DNA of 64,000 bases from Chamaelirium japonicum (lineage: Eukaryota > Streptophyta > Magnoliopsida > Liliales > Melanthiaceae). The stretch spans positions 70,913,463-70,977,462 of the forward strand of contig OX393553.1 of NCBI GenBank assembly GCA_947650365.1, written 5' to 3'. Under the pieces are notes generated by a model that saw only the letters and a list, made by a program, of their open reading frames with translations, was not told the origin of the DNA and made no database searches. This document shows positions 1 through 10,635 of the stretch, piece by piece. A program made the translations under genes and the position numbers. The first letter of the stretch is position 1. Each line of letters begins with the position of its first letter.

Positions 1-60
1 GAGCAAATACAGAACTCAAAGAAATCAAAATAACATAATGAAGATTTTTCATTAATTTGA

Positions 61-314
61 ATCATGTTTCATTTCATTTTGTGGCCGCTTGATTATACAA
101 CAGCTACCAACCATAATGTCAGCACACTCACCTTTTCCAACAATATAACAAATATTAGCAGTACTGTAGTAGTAGACTAGCACATGAATCATGTTTCATT
201 TCATTTTGTGGCCGCTTGATTATACAACAGCTACCGACCATAATGTCAGCACTCTCACCTTTTCCAACAATATAACAAATATTAGCAGTACTGTAGTAGT
301 AGACTAGCACATGG
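61..314. repeat. 127-bp direct tandem duplication
   Basis: Two adjacent copies (about 61-187 and 188-314) begin with the same ATCATGTTTCATTTC stretch and differ at only a couple of visible bases. No coding content is seen. The near identity points to a recent local duplication. The flanks out to about 1435 are AT-rich and show nothing I can name. Confidence 0.9.
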
Positions 315-1435
315 TGAACACACGACCTAATTGCTGCTAATTTTACCTTATATAAGAACATTAACCATTATCCTCATCATTGTTTATAGCCATTATAACA
401 ACAATAACCTTCTAACCCAGTCTCATACCACTCCAACAAGTATACCCACACAAACACATAGCCAAAATAGCAGCCTCCAAAATAATTATAAATTTCTTTG
501 GGAATGTGGAAAGATAATAATACATTAATTGGAAGAAAGAAAATAAAGTTCGAACAAATAGATTCAATTTTAGATGTTTGCGGGCCTCTAATGATAATAT
601 TTAAGTGACAACTTCAGGAATGTTAGAAATGATAACTGAGTGATTATTAGGCATGAAGCCAAAATATATAATATTAAAACTCACAACATAATGAGGCTAC
701 TCTAGACATCTGTGGGTTGTATTATTGTATAAGATTATACACAAATACACCATTTCAGTACCAAATCACAAACAGCCCCTTGAAACTAAAGGTGGATACA
801 TTGTGAATTTATCATAAAGACAACCCAACTACCAAGCAGGTATCACAACAAGTTCATCAATGGAAAGAAGAGACAAAAACAAATGAAAGTGCAGCAGCTA
901 AAGAACTTGTCTTTATAAGGATGGCCTCCAAAGGTGAAGCTGAACTGAAGAGCTGAAGCTGGTCAAAGAACCCATAGAAGAAGAACATGATCAGTTAAAT
1001 CGTGAGACAACTACACAACAAAACCAATACTTTCTCGCTTCCTTCAAACTTGTGTCTCCATATGCAGAGATAAGTATTGCTTTCGTAGCAATTAATGCAG
1101 GGAAAAGATCCAACGGTGGATCAATCAAGTTCCATCCGAAGTAGTGAAGACTGAAGAGAAAGGGAAAGAGGGCGAAGAAAGCCACTCTCTTCTAGAATAA
1201 ATTTAGCAAGCTGAATTCACTAAATTTTTTTCAAAAAAGAACTCATTACAAAAGGGTTAGAGGCCCCTTTTTGTATAGACCTAACTAGGACTAATGTTAA
1301 TCTAACTAGAATCTAGAACCACAAGTTTCATAGGAATGGGTCTACTAACTTGTTCTCTTTTTTAATCTCTAAATGTTCATATGATTTTAGGAATAGTATT
1401 ATTTTTTTGTTTTCAATGAAGTAAGGAAGCATCAT
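315..1435. other. Intergenic or kinesin intron DNA, nothing recognised
   Basis: This AT-rich stretch holds only short open frames without recognisable family motifs. It lies downstream of kinesin exon 4 on the minus strand, so it may be intron 4 of that gene or a later intron. No later kinesin motor exon is seen in it. Confidence 0.5.
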
Positions 1436-1437
1436 TT

Positions 1438-1612
1438 TAAAACTCGGTCGATACTAGTACGTATCGGCTGGTGTGTACCAGTTTCAAGCCCAACCGGACC
1501 GATACTCCCTCCGAAACAGGTATTGAACCTGTATCGACCAATACCTATCAATATTGGTCCATATCAGCCGAGTTATGCAGGTATAGGCAAGTACGGGTCC
1601 ATGCTTTCAAAT
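1438..1612. repeat. Palindromic dispersed repeat fragment
   Basis: An ACTCGGTCGATAC-like start is answered by a GTATCAGCCGAGT-like stretch further on, and the middle is built of short variants of CGATACC/GGTATCG. This composition matches the hAT-type MITEs elsewhere in the window, but I could not find a clear target duplication. Confidence 0.45.
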
Positions 1613-1869
1613 TCATTTGTCATAATTATCAACAAAGTTCGTAATTTTTTTTTCCTTTAATAAGAGAGTGTATGTAGATGCATATTTGTTCAGTCTAGTC
1701 ATGTATTATGTAATTTTTTTATGATGACAGTGGAGTTCACTATCAAAGAGTAGAGGTAAACATGCCTAGTAACAAAGGCCAATTGACAAGTAGGAAGTTT
1801 TGCTCTCAATTACAAGCAAAGCAATAGATTATAAAAAACACAGTAAAAGACAATCCAATGACGTTTGTA

Positions 1870-2735
1870 TGTGACAAACCCTAGAGGGGAGAGAGAGAGA
1901 GAGAGACGGCTAGGGTTTGGGGAGAGAATGAATCAATCTCTCATTAGGACTTTAGCCAGGAATATATACCTATACATGTTAAGCAATGAGTCCTATACAC
2001 CGACTCATATGTACAACCTCTTGTACATTAATACATGTATTAACACACCCCCTCAAACTACGGGTGGATCATGCACCAAGAGTTTACCAATCAAGAATCG
2101 GAAACGTGGCGTAGGATGCGACTTTGTAAAGAAGTCCGCTATATGCGCTGCTGAGGAAACAAAAGGGAGTGATATCGTCTTGGCCTCATACTCCTATCGG
2201 ATAAAGTGACAACTAATCTCAATATGCTTCGTCCTCTCATGAAAAACTGGATTGTTGTCTATCTGAATGGCACTCTGGTTATCACAGTTAAGTAGAGTAG
2301 ACATTGAGAGAGTAACACCAAGATCATGAAGGAGGCGTGAAGGTGAACAATTTCATTGGTCGTGGAGGCCATGGCCCTGTACTCAGCCTCGGTGCTAGAA
2401 AGAGACCACTTTTTACTTCTTGATGCACCAGGATATCAAAGAATCCCCAAGAAAGATGCAATAACCAGTGGTGGAGTGGCGTGTGGTCGGATCTCCGACC
2501 CAGTCTGCATCCGAGTAGGCACGTAGACTGAGAAAGGATGATGACGATAAAAACAAAGAACAAGTGATTGTGCCTCTGAGATAGCGGAGGATCCGAAGGA
2601 GAGCACCGTAGTGAACTGAACGTAGAGCTAAAACGAACTAACTAACAGTGCTGACGGCGTGTGCAATGTCAGGTTGAGTGATTCAAAGGTAAACGAGTTG
2701 TCCCATAATTTGTCTGTACCGAGTGGGATCTGAAA
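1870..2735 (-). mobile_element. Ty1/copia retrotransposon remnant (end of pol plus 3' LTR)
   Basis: On the minus strand the segment carries the reverse transcriptase/RNase H end of a Copia polyprotein. It is followed by a purine tract (about 2048-2062) and a short LTR (about 1870-2047) that begins TGTTAATACATG. The element is 5'-truncated and broken, with several breaks, so it is an old fossil. The same six bases (TTTGTA) flank both ends at 1864-1869 and 2736-2741; this could be a target duplication or chance. It lies inside the likely large intron of the kinesin gene. Confidence 0.75.
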
Positions 2736-2741
2736 TTTGTA

Positions 2742-3184
2742 ATGTCCCTCACTTAAGATGGTGAGAGAAAAAAGAATGGTTTGATCTAATATGATATTTT
2801 CTTTTCTCGAAAATAAATCCTTTTTAAACATATTTCATTCTAGTAAATCTAATATGCCAACTTTCAATATAACCCTTAAGAAAATAGCAATGTTGTAAAC
2901 ATCTAATTCTCTGTGTGTTCTTCAATTTTTTTTATAGAAAATGGTTAATACTAGACGTGTATGGCAAAGTGGGGACATACAAGTATTATGCCAGACTTCC
3001 AGACAAATCAGTACTAAATACTCTTTATATAAGATAGATGAAGTCTGCTTGGCAAGTATATCAGCTACTGAAAAGCATTGCAGCCTAAGAACCACGCATC
3101 GGTATAAAACAAAATAAAATGCATCATTGATAAAAAAAAACTTATTCATATTGAGAGTGCAAGGGTTTTCCAACATAGACCAAC
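2742..3184. other. Start of kinesin intron 4, nothing else seen
   Basis: The stretch follows the donor of kinesin exon 4 (GT at 3183-3184, minus strand). It is AT-rich and contains no motor-domain exon, so the next exon lies further left, probably outside the window. Confidence 0.6.
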
Positions 3185-3429
3185 CTTGACTGGCTATTCA
3201 TGTTCGTGCTTCCAGTAGCACGAGACAAGGACCCACGGGCCAAATATGCTGCCATTTCTTCCCTTGACCTGACTTCTGCCTCAGTAACACCTGCAAGTGT
3301 GATTCCTCCATTCGATGTTTCTCGAATTTGAATCGGTGTCCTTGAAGGTATCGATGGCTTGGCAAGACATAAAGCACCCTCTACATGGAGATTAGGGTCC
3401 AGCAAATCAAAAACTTCTTCCTTAAAAAT
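3185..3429 (-). CDS. Kinesin KIN-4 exon 4
   Basis: The exon is 245 bp and begins after an ACAG acceptor with IFKEEVFDLLDPNLHVEG. It ends inside the switch I serine run (NMNSQS plus two bases), where the next exon should supply SRSHAIF. The donor reads AAG|GTTGGT. Confidence 0.9.
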
Positions 3430-6400
3430 CTGTCATTTAATGGATATAAAATTATTAAACACGATAGCATATTTGCACGCATTAACAAAAGAGCAAAGAG
3501 GCTCGTAAATCAACTAACCTCAATAAAGGAAACTCGAACTAGAAACTCTGTATTGTCCTTCAGTGTGTCTATCTTTCTAAATATTGTATCCACAACTTGT
3601 GGTATAATCCCTCTCATATTAGCTTCGCCAGAGTAATTTGTTCCCATCGTGTAAGTTTTCCCGGAACCGGTCTATACAAAAACACAGCACGAGACAACAA
3701 ACCATACGTCGTGAAATACAGCACAATTCAATAATCAAAGCAGAATAATCATAATGAAGAAAAAGACCACTGAACCAAGAACGGGATACCTGTCCATAGG
3801 CAAGAACAGTGGCGTTGTAGCCATGGAATAGCGCATCAACAAGAGGTGACACGCATTCATCGAATATAGCAGAGGGGGGAGTGCTCGAACTCCCATAAAC
3901 ATGATCGTATGTGAATGCATGCGAACCGATTTGTACCTGTTTCAGTAGTATGCTCAACTAATAACATATGGCAATAGCAATGGTGTTAAATCTTAATGAA
4001 AAAAACAACCTGTTTTTTTTATTTTTTCTTGTTTTTAGAAAGGGAATCACAGTACAGAACCACTATCAATCAGAGAGAAGTTACCAGAATATGAGAAGCA
4101 AAAGCAAAAAAAAAAGTGTAAATTACACTTTGCCCCCCTGAAGTTTAGCTCAAAAACTCTTAACGCCCCTGTAGTTAAAAAACTACATTTTGCCCCTTTG
4201 ATTCAGTTTTGATCAGATAAAAATTTCAAAATGAGGAAATTAAGCCGTTGAAAAAAGGGGTATTGTGCTAACATTTTGATGAAGACCTGATCAGCACCTT
4301 CAGTTCGTATCCGTTTGGGACTTGTTAGACATTATTTCAGTTTTTGGCCGTTTTTCCCTGTTTTTGGCCTTATTTCAGCATTTAGTTGTATGTCTGTTCT
4401 TGCCCAGTTCATGGGGGATGTCCATGATCTCATCCGAGGGCTTTTTGGATTGAATCCGGGTCTTCTCGGGTGAGTTTCAGCATTATATTAATAAAATTAT
4501 GGGTGCGTGTGTTTGCGGGGTACCGACGGACGAGATTATGTCTCGAAACCGACGGTTAGATAGCAAAATAACTTAAATTTGATGATGTGGCATCAATTGG
4601 GCTTCAATTAGGGCTATGTGGGCTTCAATTAGGGCTTTTCCGTCCCTTGCCCGTGCGGAAACCGAGCCAATCCGCCCCCTCTTCCGTCCCCTAACTTCTC
4701 TCTCTCTTTTCCCCTTATTTCTCTCTCTTTTCGTTGCCTTTTTTGGCCCATTGCATCCCCACCATTCCCCCTTGATTTCCCTTTGATCTTGGCCATCCAA
4801 AAAGAAACCCTAGTTCTACAAAAAGGGGAAGATTGAAGGAGATTTCAGATTTTGATAGTTGCTGAAATTCGTGCCTCTTCGTGAGTGCTTCCGGGCGAGA
4901 CTCGTGTCCCCGATCCTCGCCGATTCCACGACTTCGCCTCGTGAAGGCTTTGGGCTTCGTTTTCCGAAGGTTCCGGCTTCTCCCGACGTCCGGCCTTGCT
5001 CCGTGTGCAGGATCGTCGGCGCATCCTTGCAATCGACCCACGGCGGGAAACCCCAGGCAGTATCTATCCTTTTCCTTTATTCTTCCATCGCATCCGCTTC
5101 GTTTTCATTAGTTTCCATTGCCTCCGCTCCGCATCGCAGCCGTCATCATCCTTTTCATCTCTAGTTGAAGCCATAATTTATGCCAGTTTAATAGATTCGC
5201 CATCTATAGTCTGTCGGTAACCCTAGCAAGCATCCGTAGCCCTTTTCTTTATGAAAATCTGATGCATACCTGCTTGCAATTTTAATATCTTCTGCTGTGA
5301 TTGAATTTTATATATGCTGAAATCTGTTTTTGTGGTGATAGTGCATCTTTATTGTTAAGTCTGAAACCCGTTTCATGTTGATTGCATAGACTTTCTATTA
5401 CTACGTGAGATAACTGTGTTTGCTGTCCTTTTTAGGCTTATTGCGCTATATTGATAACTAAACCCTAGTCATTGACCAAAGAAAACCCTAAAAGGGTTCA
5501 GGATTGTAGTGTGCCTTATTGGTGCCTGCATCAAGTTGGTATCAGAGCTCGAAAGAACCTGTTCGGGTTTCTTTTGAGTGCTGAATTTCAGCAAACCCTA
5601 ATCTTTTCTTTGCTGATTTTGCATAGGTCATCGTCTTGCGTGCTTGATTTGCATTTAGTGTTAGGTTTACGTCTAGCGTTAGGATTGCATCGTGTATCTG
5701 ACGCCATGTCCTGTCGTCGCGTCCAATCCCATCCTTATTCGCTTGACCCACTAGATACCCACACCTATAAACAATTTGTCAGGCTATATAAATCTCTTGA
5801 GCCATGTCCTACCCTTTTCCCGAGATCTTCGATGGAACGTAGATACTCCTCTTCGATTCGAGATCAAGCCCATGACCTAGATCTATCTTCCAAGCCTTTT
5901 GTTCAATGGATTTTACGGAGTCCTTCAGTGCCATCCTTGAAATTCCGCTATATTGAAACCCAGCTCTTACTTGACGAAATTGAGGATGAGTTGGCATGGA
6001 GAGAGAAGCAGAACCAGAGGCTTGCCAGATACAGCAGGCCACCACCTCCAGCAGAGCCTCCACCTCCTGTGGAGTACCCGGTTCCACCAGTGGCCCTACT
6101 TGAGAAGCATCCACCTCCTGTGGAGCTTCCTCGGCCAATGCCTACGGAGGAGCCACCTCTTCCGTCAGCGACTACAGAGGAGTTCCTTCCGCCTTCTCCA
6201 GTGCCTACAGCGGTGCCACCTCCTCCTTCAGTGGCTTCAGAGGAGCTCTTTCCACCTTCAGCAGTGCCTACAGAGGAGCCACTTCCTCCGGTAGTGACTA
6301 CGGAGAGGCTTCTCCTACCTTTCACAGAGCTTACAGATGAGGCACCTCCTTCGGCAGTTCTTCCTACAGCAGAGACACCCGTGGAGCCTCCGACTTCCGC

Positions 6401-8298
6401 GGAGCTTCCATCACAGCTACAGTCAGAGCCAGTTGGGGAGCTTCAGACAACTAAGCCACTTGCGCGCTTTGACTTTGTCGGGACTGACCGACCACCTACT
6501 GCTCGTGCGCTTCTGTTTTTGTACTTCAGTACCTTCTGGCCCTCGCTCGACGCCAGCACTCCCTTCGCGAGAGGCCCAGAGGTTGTTGACTGCCCGAGAC
6601 ATCACTTGTTGGGAATTCATCATCAGATCCAGACACAGCGACGTTCCCACGGTGGTGGTCTCCCTCCTGCTACCGGCGATGTCTTCCGGCGTAAACTCGA
6701 GGACGAGTTTTTCGCAGCGGAAGCGATTGATGAAGACCTGATCAGCACCTTCAGTTCGTATCCGTTTGGGACTTGTTAGACATTATTTCAGTTTTTGGCC
6801 GTTTTTCCCTGTTTTTGGCCTTATTTCAGCATTTAGTTGTATGTCTGTTCTTGCCCAGTTCATGGGGGATGTCCATGATCTCATCCGAGGGCTTTTTGGA
6901 TTGAATCCGGGTCTTCTCGGGTGAGTTTCAGCATTATATTAATAAAATTATGGGTGCGTGTGTTTGCGGGGTACCGACGGACGAGATTATGTCTCGAAAC
7001 CGACGGTTAGATAGCAAAATAACTTAAATTTGATGATGTGGCATCAATTGGGCTTCAATTAGGGCTATGTGGGCTTCAATTAGGGCTTTTCCGTCCCTTG
7101 CCCGTGCGGAAACCGAGCCAATCCGCCCCCTCTTCCGTCCCCTAACTTCTCTCTCTCTTTTCCCCTTATTTCTCTCTCTTTTCGTTGCCTTTTTTGGCCC
7201 ATTGCATCCCCACCATTCCCCCTTGATTTCCCTTTGATCTTGGCCATCCAAAAAGAAACCCTAGTTCTACAAAAAGGGGAAGATTGAAGGAGATTTCAGA
7301 TTTTGATAGTTGCTGAAATTCGTGCCTCTTCGTGAGTGCTTCCGGGCGAGACTCGTGTCCCCGATCCTCGCCGATTCCACGACTTCGCCTCGTGAAGGCT
7401 TTGGGCTTCGTTTTCCGAAGGTTCCGGCTTCTCCCGACGTCCGGCCTTGCTCCGTGTGCAGGATCGTCGGCGCATCCTTGCAATCGACCCACGGCGGGAA
7501 ACCCCAGGCAGTATCTATCCTTTTCCTTTATTCTTCCATCGCATCCGCTTCGTTTTCATTAGTTTCCATTGCCTCCGCTCCGCATCGCAGCCGTCATCAT
7601 CCTTTTCATCTCTAGTTGAAGCCATAATTTATGCCAGTTTAATAGATTCGCCATCTATAGTCTGTCGGTAACCCTAGCAAGCATCCGTAGCCCTTTTCTT
7701 TATGAAAATCTGATGCATACCTGCTTGCAATTTTAATATCTTCTGCTGTGATTGAATTTTATATATGCTGAAATCTGTTTTTGTGGTGATAGTGCATCTT
7801 TATTGTTAAGTCTGAAACCCGTTTCATGTTGATTGCATAGACTTTCTATTACTACGTGAGATAACTGTGTTTGCTGTCCTTTTTAGGCTTATTGCGCTAT
7901 ATTGATAACTAAACCCTAGTCATTGACCAAAGAAAACCCTAAAAGGGTTCAGGATTGTAGTGTGCCTTATTGGTGCCTGCATCACATTTCATACTTTAGG
8001 AAGCGATTTCGAACAAAATAAACTACAGGGGGGTTAAGTGTTTTATTTACCCAAAAAAAAAAAAAAACTGGAAAAATCTGAACTTTCAGGATATACTAAA
8101 ATGAAGATAGAAAACTAAATAGATACCTCTACCTAAATTCCACCATTTCTTGGCATATACCTGAGGCTCTCCGGGAACTAGGGCAATGCAGTCCGTACAC
8201 CCCATGAGGTGCTCCGTGGTGATGAGCGGCCGGATGTTGACGGCCACCTTGACGCATTCCTTCGGACGCGGCGCTCTCACCTCTTCCGAGCTATCCAT
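3185..8298 (-). CDS. Kinesin KIN-4 family (FRA1-like), N-terminal motor part, four exons, partial
   Basis: This is the 5' part of a kinesin-4 motor gene, a plus-end-directed microtubule motor. Plant members (FRA1/KIN-4A) act in cortical transport linked to cell-wall deposition. Coding exons on the minus strand are 8161-8298, 3790-3936, 3519-3671 and 3185-3429, giving about 227 residues before the window edge. All junctions are GT-AG and keep frame. Visible landmarks are an N-terminal VKVAVNIRPL strand, DHVYG, LAYGQTGSGKTYTMGT (P-loop across the exon 2/3 junction), FKEEVFDLLDP, and GSTNMNSQS at the switch I approach. The start ATG at 8296-8298 precedes the conserved core by about 15 residues, as usual. 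Intron 1 (3937-8160) is swollen by a young LTR element inside a MITE. Exons 5 onward lie outside. I am confident of the family, less so of the FRA1 subgroup. Confidence 0.92.
3519..3671 (-). CDS. Kinesin KIN-4 exon 3 (P-loop)
   Basis: The 153-bp exon starts TGSGKTYTMGT, completing the ATP-binding P-loop, and continues through GIIPQVVDTIF to LVRVSFIE. It is flanked by TAG and GT on the minus strand. Introns on either side are short (118 and 89 bp). Confidence 0.92.
3790..3936 (-). CDS. Kinesin KIN-4 exon 2
   Basis: The 147-bp exon encodes VQIGSHAFTYDHVYG through to GYNATVLAYGQ, directly before the P-loop. Acceptor AAACAG and donor CAG|GTATCC are both clean and in phase 0. Confidence 0.92.
4277..5533 (+). 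repeat. 5' LTR of the young LTR element
   Basis: The LTR is 1257 bp, begins TGATGAAGACC and ends GCCTGCATCA. It is preceded by the target duplication CATTT (4272-4276). By eye it is identical to the copy at 6728-7984. Confidence 0.93.
5536..5548 (+). other. Primer-binding site, initiator tRNA-Met type
   Basis: TTGGTATCAGAGC lies two bases beyond the 5' LTR and is the standard complement of the 3' end of plant initiator methionine tRNA, used by many Copia and TRIM/LARD elements. Confidence 0.85.
6728..7984 (+). repeat. 3' LTR of the young LTR element
   Basis: The second LTR has the same length and ends as the first and is followed directly by the CATTT target duplication. The bases before it (purine-rich GCAGCGGAAGCGAT) may serve as the polypurine tract. 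Confidence 0.93.
8161..8298 (-). CDS. Kinesin KIN-4 exon 1
   Basis: The 138-bp exon encodes 46 residues, MDSSEEVRAPRPKECVKVAV onward, ending PGEPQ before the donor CAG|GTATAT. The upstream frame stays open, but this methionine sits where kinesin-4 proteins start. Another in-frame ATG lies about 25 codons upstream and is less likely. Confidence 0.88.
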
Positions 8299-8572
8299 CA
8301 GCCCAGACTCTACGGAAATGCCTTCAGAGGAGATTTCGAGAGGCTCCGAAACTCTAGAAAAACAGAATTGCCAGATTATGATCTCCATCGCATCAGATTG
8401 AAAGGAATAAAACAAGCGAATCAAGAATTTGGGGCAAGGATTGAAGCAGGAGAAAGGATCAACGCGAGACAACAGCTTCGAACAGACGGACGATCGGAGG
8501 AGAGGGAGAAGAATACCTTCACGAAACGGAGAGAATGGAGATCGGGAGGTCGAAGTCGAGATCGAAGGGGAA

Positions 8573-8586
8573 ATTAGGGTTTTGTG
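8573..8586 (-). promoter_or_regulatory. Telo-box in the kinesin leader/promoter
   Basis: The minus strand carries AAAACCCTAA about 280 bp upstream of the kinesin start. The AAACCCTA motif is common near transcription starts of plant genes active in dividing cells. No convincing TATA box was seen. Confidence 0.4.
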
Positions 8587-8639
8587 TTCTCCCCCCTCCT
8601 TCCCCTTTTTCTCGCGGAGATCGGAAATGGCGAAGGGGC

Positions 8640-9235
8640 GAACGGGCCAAATGGACGAGCGGCTGCTATCAAATTCAAAAAAAAGGGTGAAAAAACCGGG
8701 TCGCACGTGACGTCGGGAGCCTGAGCCTTTGGATCTGGTCCATCTGGAGGGTCCGCACGTGTTAGATCGGGGTGTATTTATTTTTGGTAGGGCAATATGA
8801 CTTTAATGCCCTTCGGGTTACTATTCTGTGGACCTGCTCTTCGTTCTGCATTCAAATTCAAATTGCATGGAGGTACCCTCCAATGCTACAATGAACTTTG
8901 TCCTCTCTATAGTGAGAGAGAGCTAATACACATTTCTTATTGAACCTAGGGGGATGTGCCACCACCACCACCGGCCGACACCATCACCGACCACCACCTG
9001 CTCCGCCGTCACCGTCCGCCGGTAACCCCAATTCATTAATTCCTAATTCCTAACCCTAATTTCTAAATCTAAAAAACCACAACCCAATTCATTTCGTAAT
9101 TGACCGCAACAATGATCGGTAGACGATCTGAAGGTTCTCGGGCACAGCGGAAGAAAAAATTGCATACACATTTTCAATTAGAACATTCGATGAGAGGTAT
9201 AAGCAACAAAAAAGTATCACCTGTGGATTATGGAA
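8640..9235. other. Intergenic, no gene recognised
   Basis: The stretch upstream of the kinesin gene holds a short CAC/CCG-rich patch (about 8945-9020) and otherwise AT-rich DNA without a supported gene. Confidence 0.5.
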
Positions 9236-9243
9236 GATAATAC

Positions 9244-9880
9244 CAAGGTTTGTAGTTTCAGTTTCGGCCCGCCCGTCGAGGATCGGTTTCGATCAATTTC
9301 GGAGTTTCGATTTCATTTTTTAAATTTAAAAAATTATAAAATATAAAAATAATATAAAATATTTATATCGGTACCCATTTCATAGTTGTCTTGTTTTCAA
9401 AAGAGCGTGGCTTTTGCTCTACCCCGATTTTTTTAAAAAAAATTAAGAATTCGTGATTCTGAATTTTAGCTAAGTCTGGAGGAAAAAATAGTTCTTGTGA
9501 AAGAATTTTTTTACAGATTCAAAATATTTTACCGAACTTTGGGTTTTTAAGTTGATCTTATACTTCTAGGGTTTTGAGATTTTTTTCGGTCCAAAATATT
9601 TTGTGTGTGTTTTTCACCGAATTTTCTTTTGGATATTGATTGTTCTAATATTTTTATTAAATCCAAATGGGAGGTATTTACTTATTTACATAAAATAACT
9701 TAAAGTAAATGGAGAATATAAAGATCATTTACTTAAATATTTTTTATGTAAATATGTTTGTCAAGCAGTATGTCATGCTAAAATACACCTTATCCTGAAC
9801 TTAGTCCTGCTTTTACTGAGTGCTAAGTTTCAAAACCCGAAACTGGAAGGTTTCGGGACTGGTTTCGGCCGAAACTCTTG
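9244..9880. mobile_element. hAT-type non-autonomous element, 637 bp
   Basis: The ends are CAAGGTTTGTAGTTTC and, inverted, CAAGAGTTTCGGCC. An exact 8-bp target duplication GATAATAC flanks it (9236-9243 and 9881-9888). The interior near the ends is made of variants of TTTCGG/CCGAAA. Its middle (about 9385-9815) recurs at 34963-35440. No transposase frame is present. Confidence 0.82.
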
Positions 9881-9888
9881 GATAATAC

Positions 9889-10630
9889 CTCATAGGATTT
9901 ACAATGACATCTATGAAGAAGTTGCGTCGAAGAAGATGTCATGCAACCACACAAATGCAACTCCTATTCATTCGTGCAAAGGCCCGACGATGGAAGCTTT
10001 GTGGGAGTTCCTCCTTCATTCTCTTCTTTTTCCTTCTCTTCCTTTATCCCTTTCCTCTTGGGTGTGGTCGACACCTCCTTGTCGATTAGGGTTGAGGAGG
10101 CCAACCACAAGGCTTTTATAGCCAAGGGTGGCTGGCCCTCTCTCTTTCCTTGTTGGGGTTGGTTAATAGGAGAATTCCTGCTTTTTAGAAAATCATTCAA
10201 GCATAAATTAGATGTCTATTTAGCATGAATTAGATCATGACTAATACTCCTACTCATATCAGAACTAGTAATTTATTGGTCTACCAGTGAAGGCTAGAAG
10301 TTGGGATCCGTTTGATCTCTAATACCGCATCTCCAATTATATTAGGATTATTGTAACACATGACTACAGCCATATCTAATTAATCATGACTAGAACCACT
10401 ATAAATCCATGGTTGTACTTTACGGTAATTAAAAATTATGCAAATACCCTTCCTACTATTTTGCACATAAACTCTTCATTATCCGGTATTCACAAGTAGT
10501 GACTGAGAGAATGATCAGTTGGCTAACCCGGAGACATATTGTACCTTACGTTTTTAAGTTTAACTTCTCATTCCATTATGATCGGTTGATCACTGATGAA
10601 AATATTTGTTTAGATTAAAAAAGTTATTAT
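9889..10630. other. Intergenic, no gene recognised
   Basis: Short overlapping open frames occur at 9904-10228 in a moderately GC-rich patch, but none shows a recognisable domain or splice context. Confidence 0.4.
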
Positions 10631-10635
10631 GAAGT

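Larger units (their letters stand above)
4277..7984 (+). mobile_element. Young non-autonomous LTR retrotransposon (LARD/TRIM-like), structurally whole
   Basis: Two 1257-bp LTRs flank an internal region of only 1194 bp. The 5-bp target duplication CATTT is perfect on both sides (4272-4276 and 7985-7989). Just inside the left LTR is a primer-binding site matching initiator tRNA-Met (TTGGTATCAGAGC, about 5536-5548). No reverse transcriptase, integrase or protease is encoded. The interior carries one long frame with a proline/glutamate-rich repetitive tract (about 6040-6390) of unknown nature. Because the LTRs look identical, insertion was recent. It must rely on proteins of another element. It sits in kinesin intron 1, opposite to the gene's direction. 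Confidence 0.92.
4116..8052. mobile_element. Small MITE split by an LTR element (family K, copy 1)
   Basis: The left part (4116-4276) begins GTGTAAATTACACTTTG. The right part (7985-8052) ends in the inverted counterpart TTAAGTGTTTTATTTACCC. Between them sits the LTR element of 4277-7984 with its CATTT duplication. Two other copies of this family occur at 23560-23738 and 39971-40111. The latter has a perfect 9-bp target duplication, which suggests a Mutator-like MITE. Confidence 0.75.

Noticed and set aside
3142-3405. A separate small gene starting at the methionine before LDPNLHVEG
   Set aside because: It is exon 4 of the kinesin; the frame continues left of that methionine into FKEEVFDL and ends at a splice donor.
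4859-5220. Duplicated 74-108-codon frames (again at 7310-7671)
   Set aside because: They are inside the two LTRs of the young element and repeat because the LTRs do.
8086-8706. A 206-codon gene starting at 8706
   Set aside because: Only the part from 8298 to 8161 is kinesin coding sequence; upstream is leader and downstream is intron.
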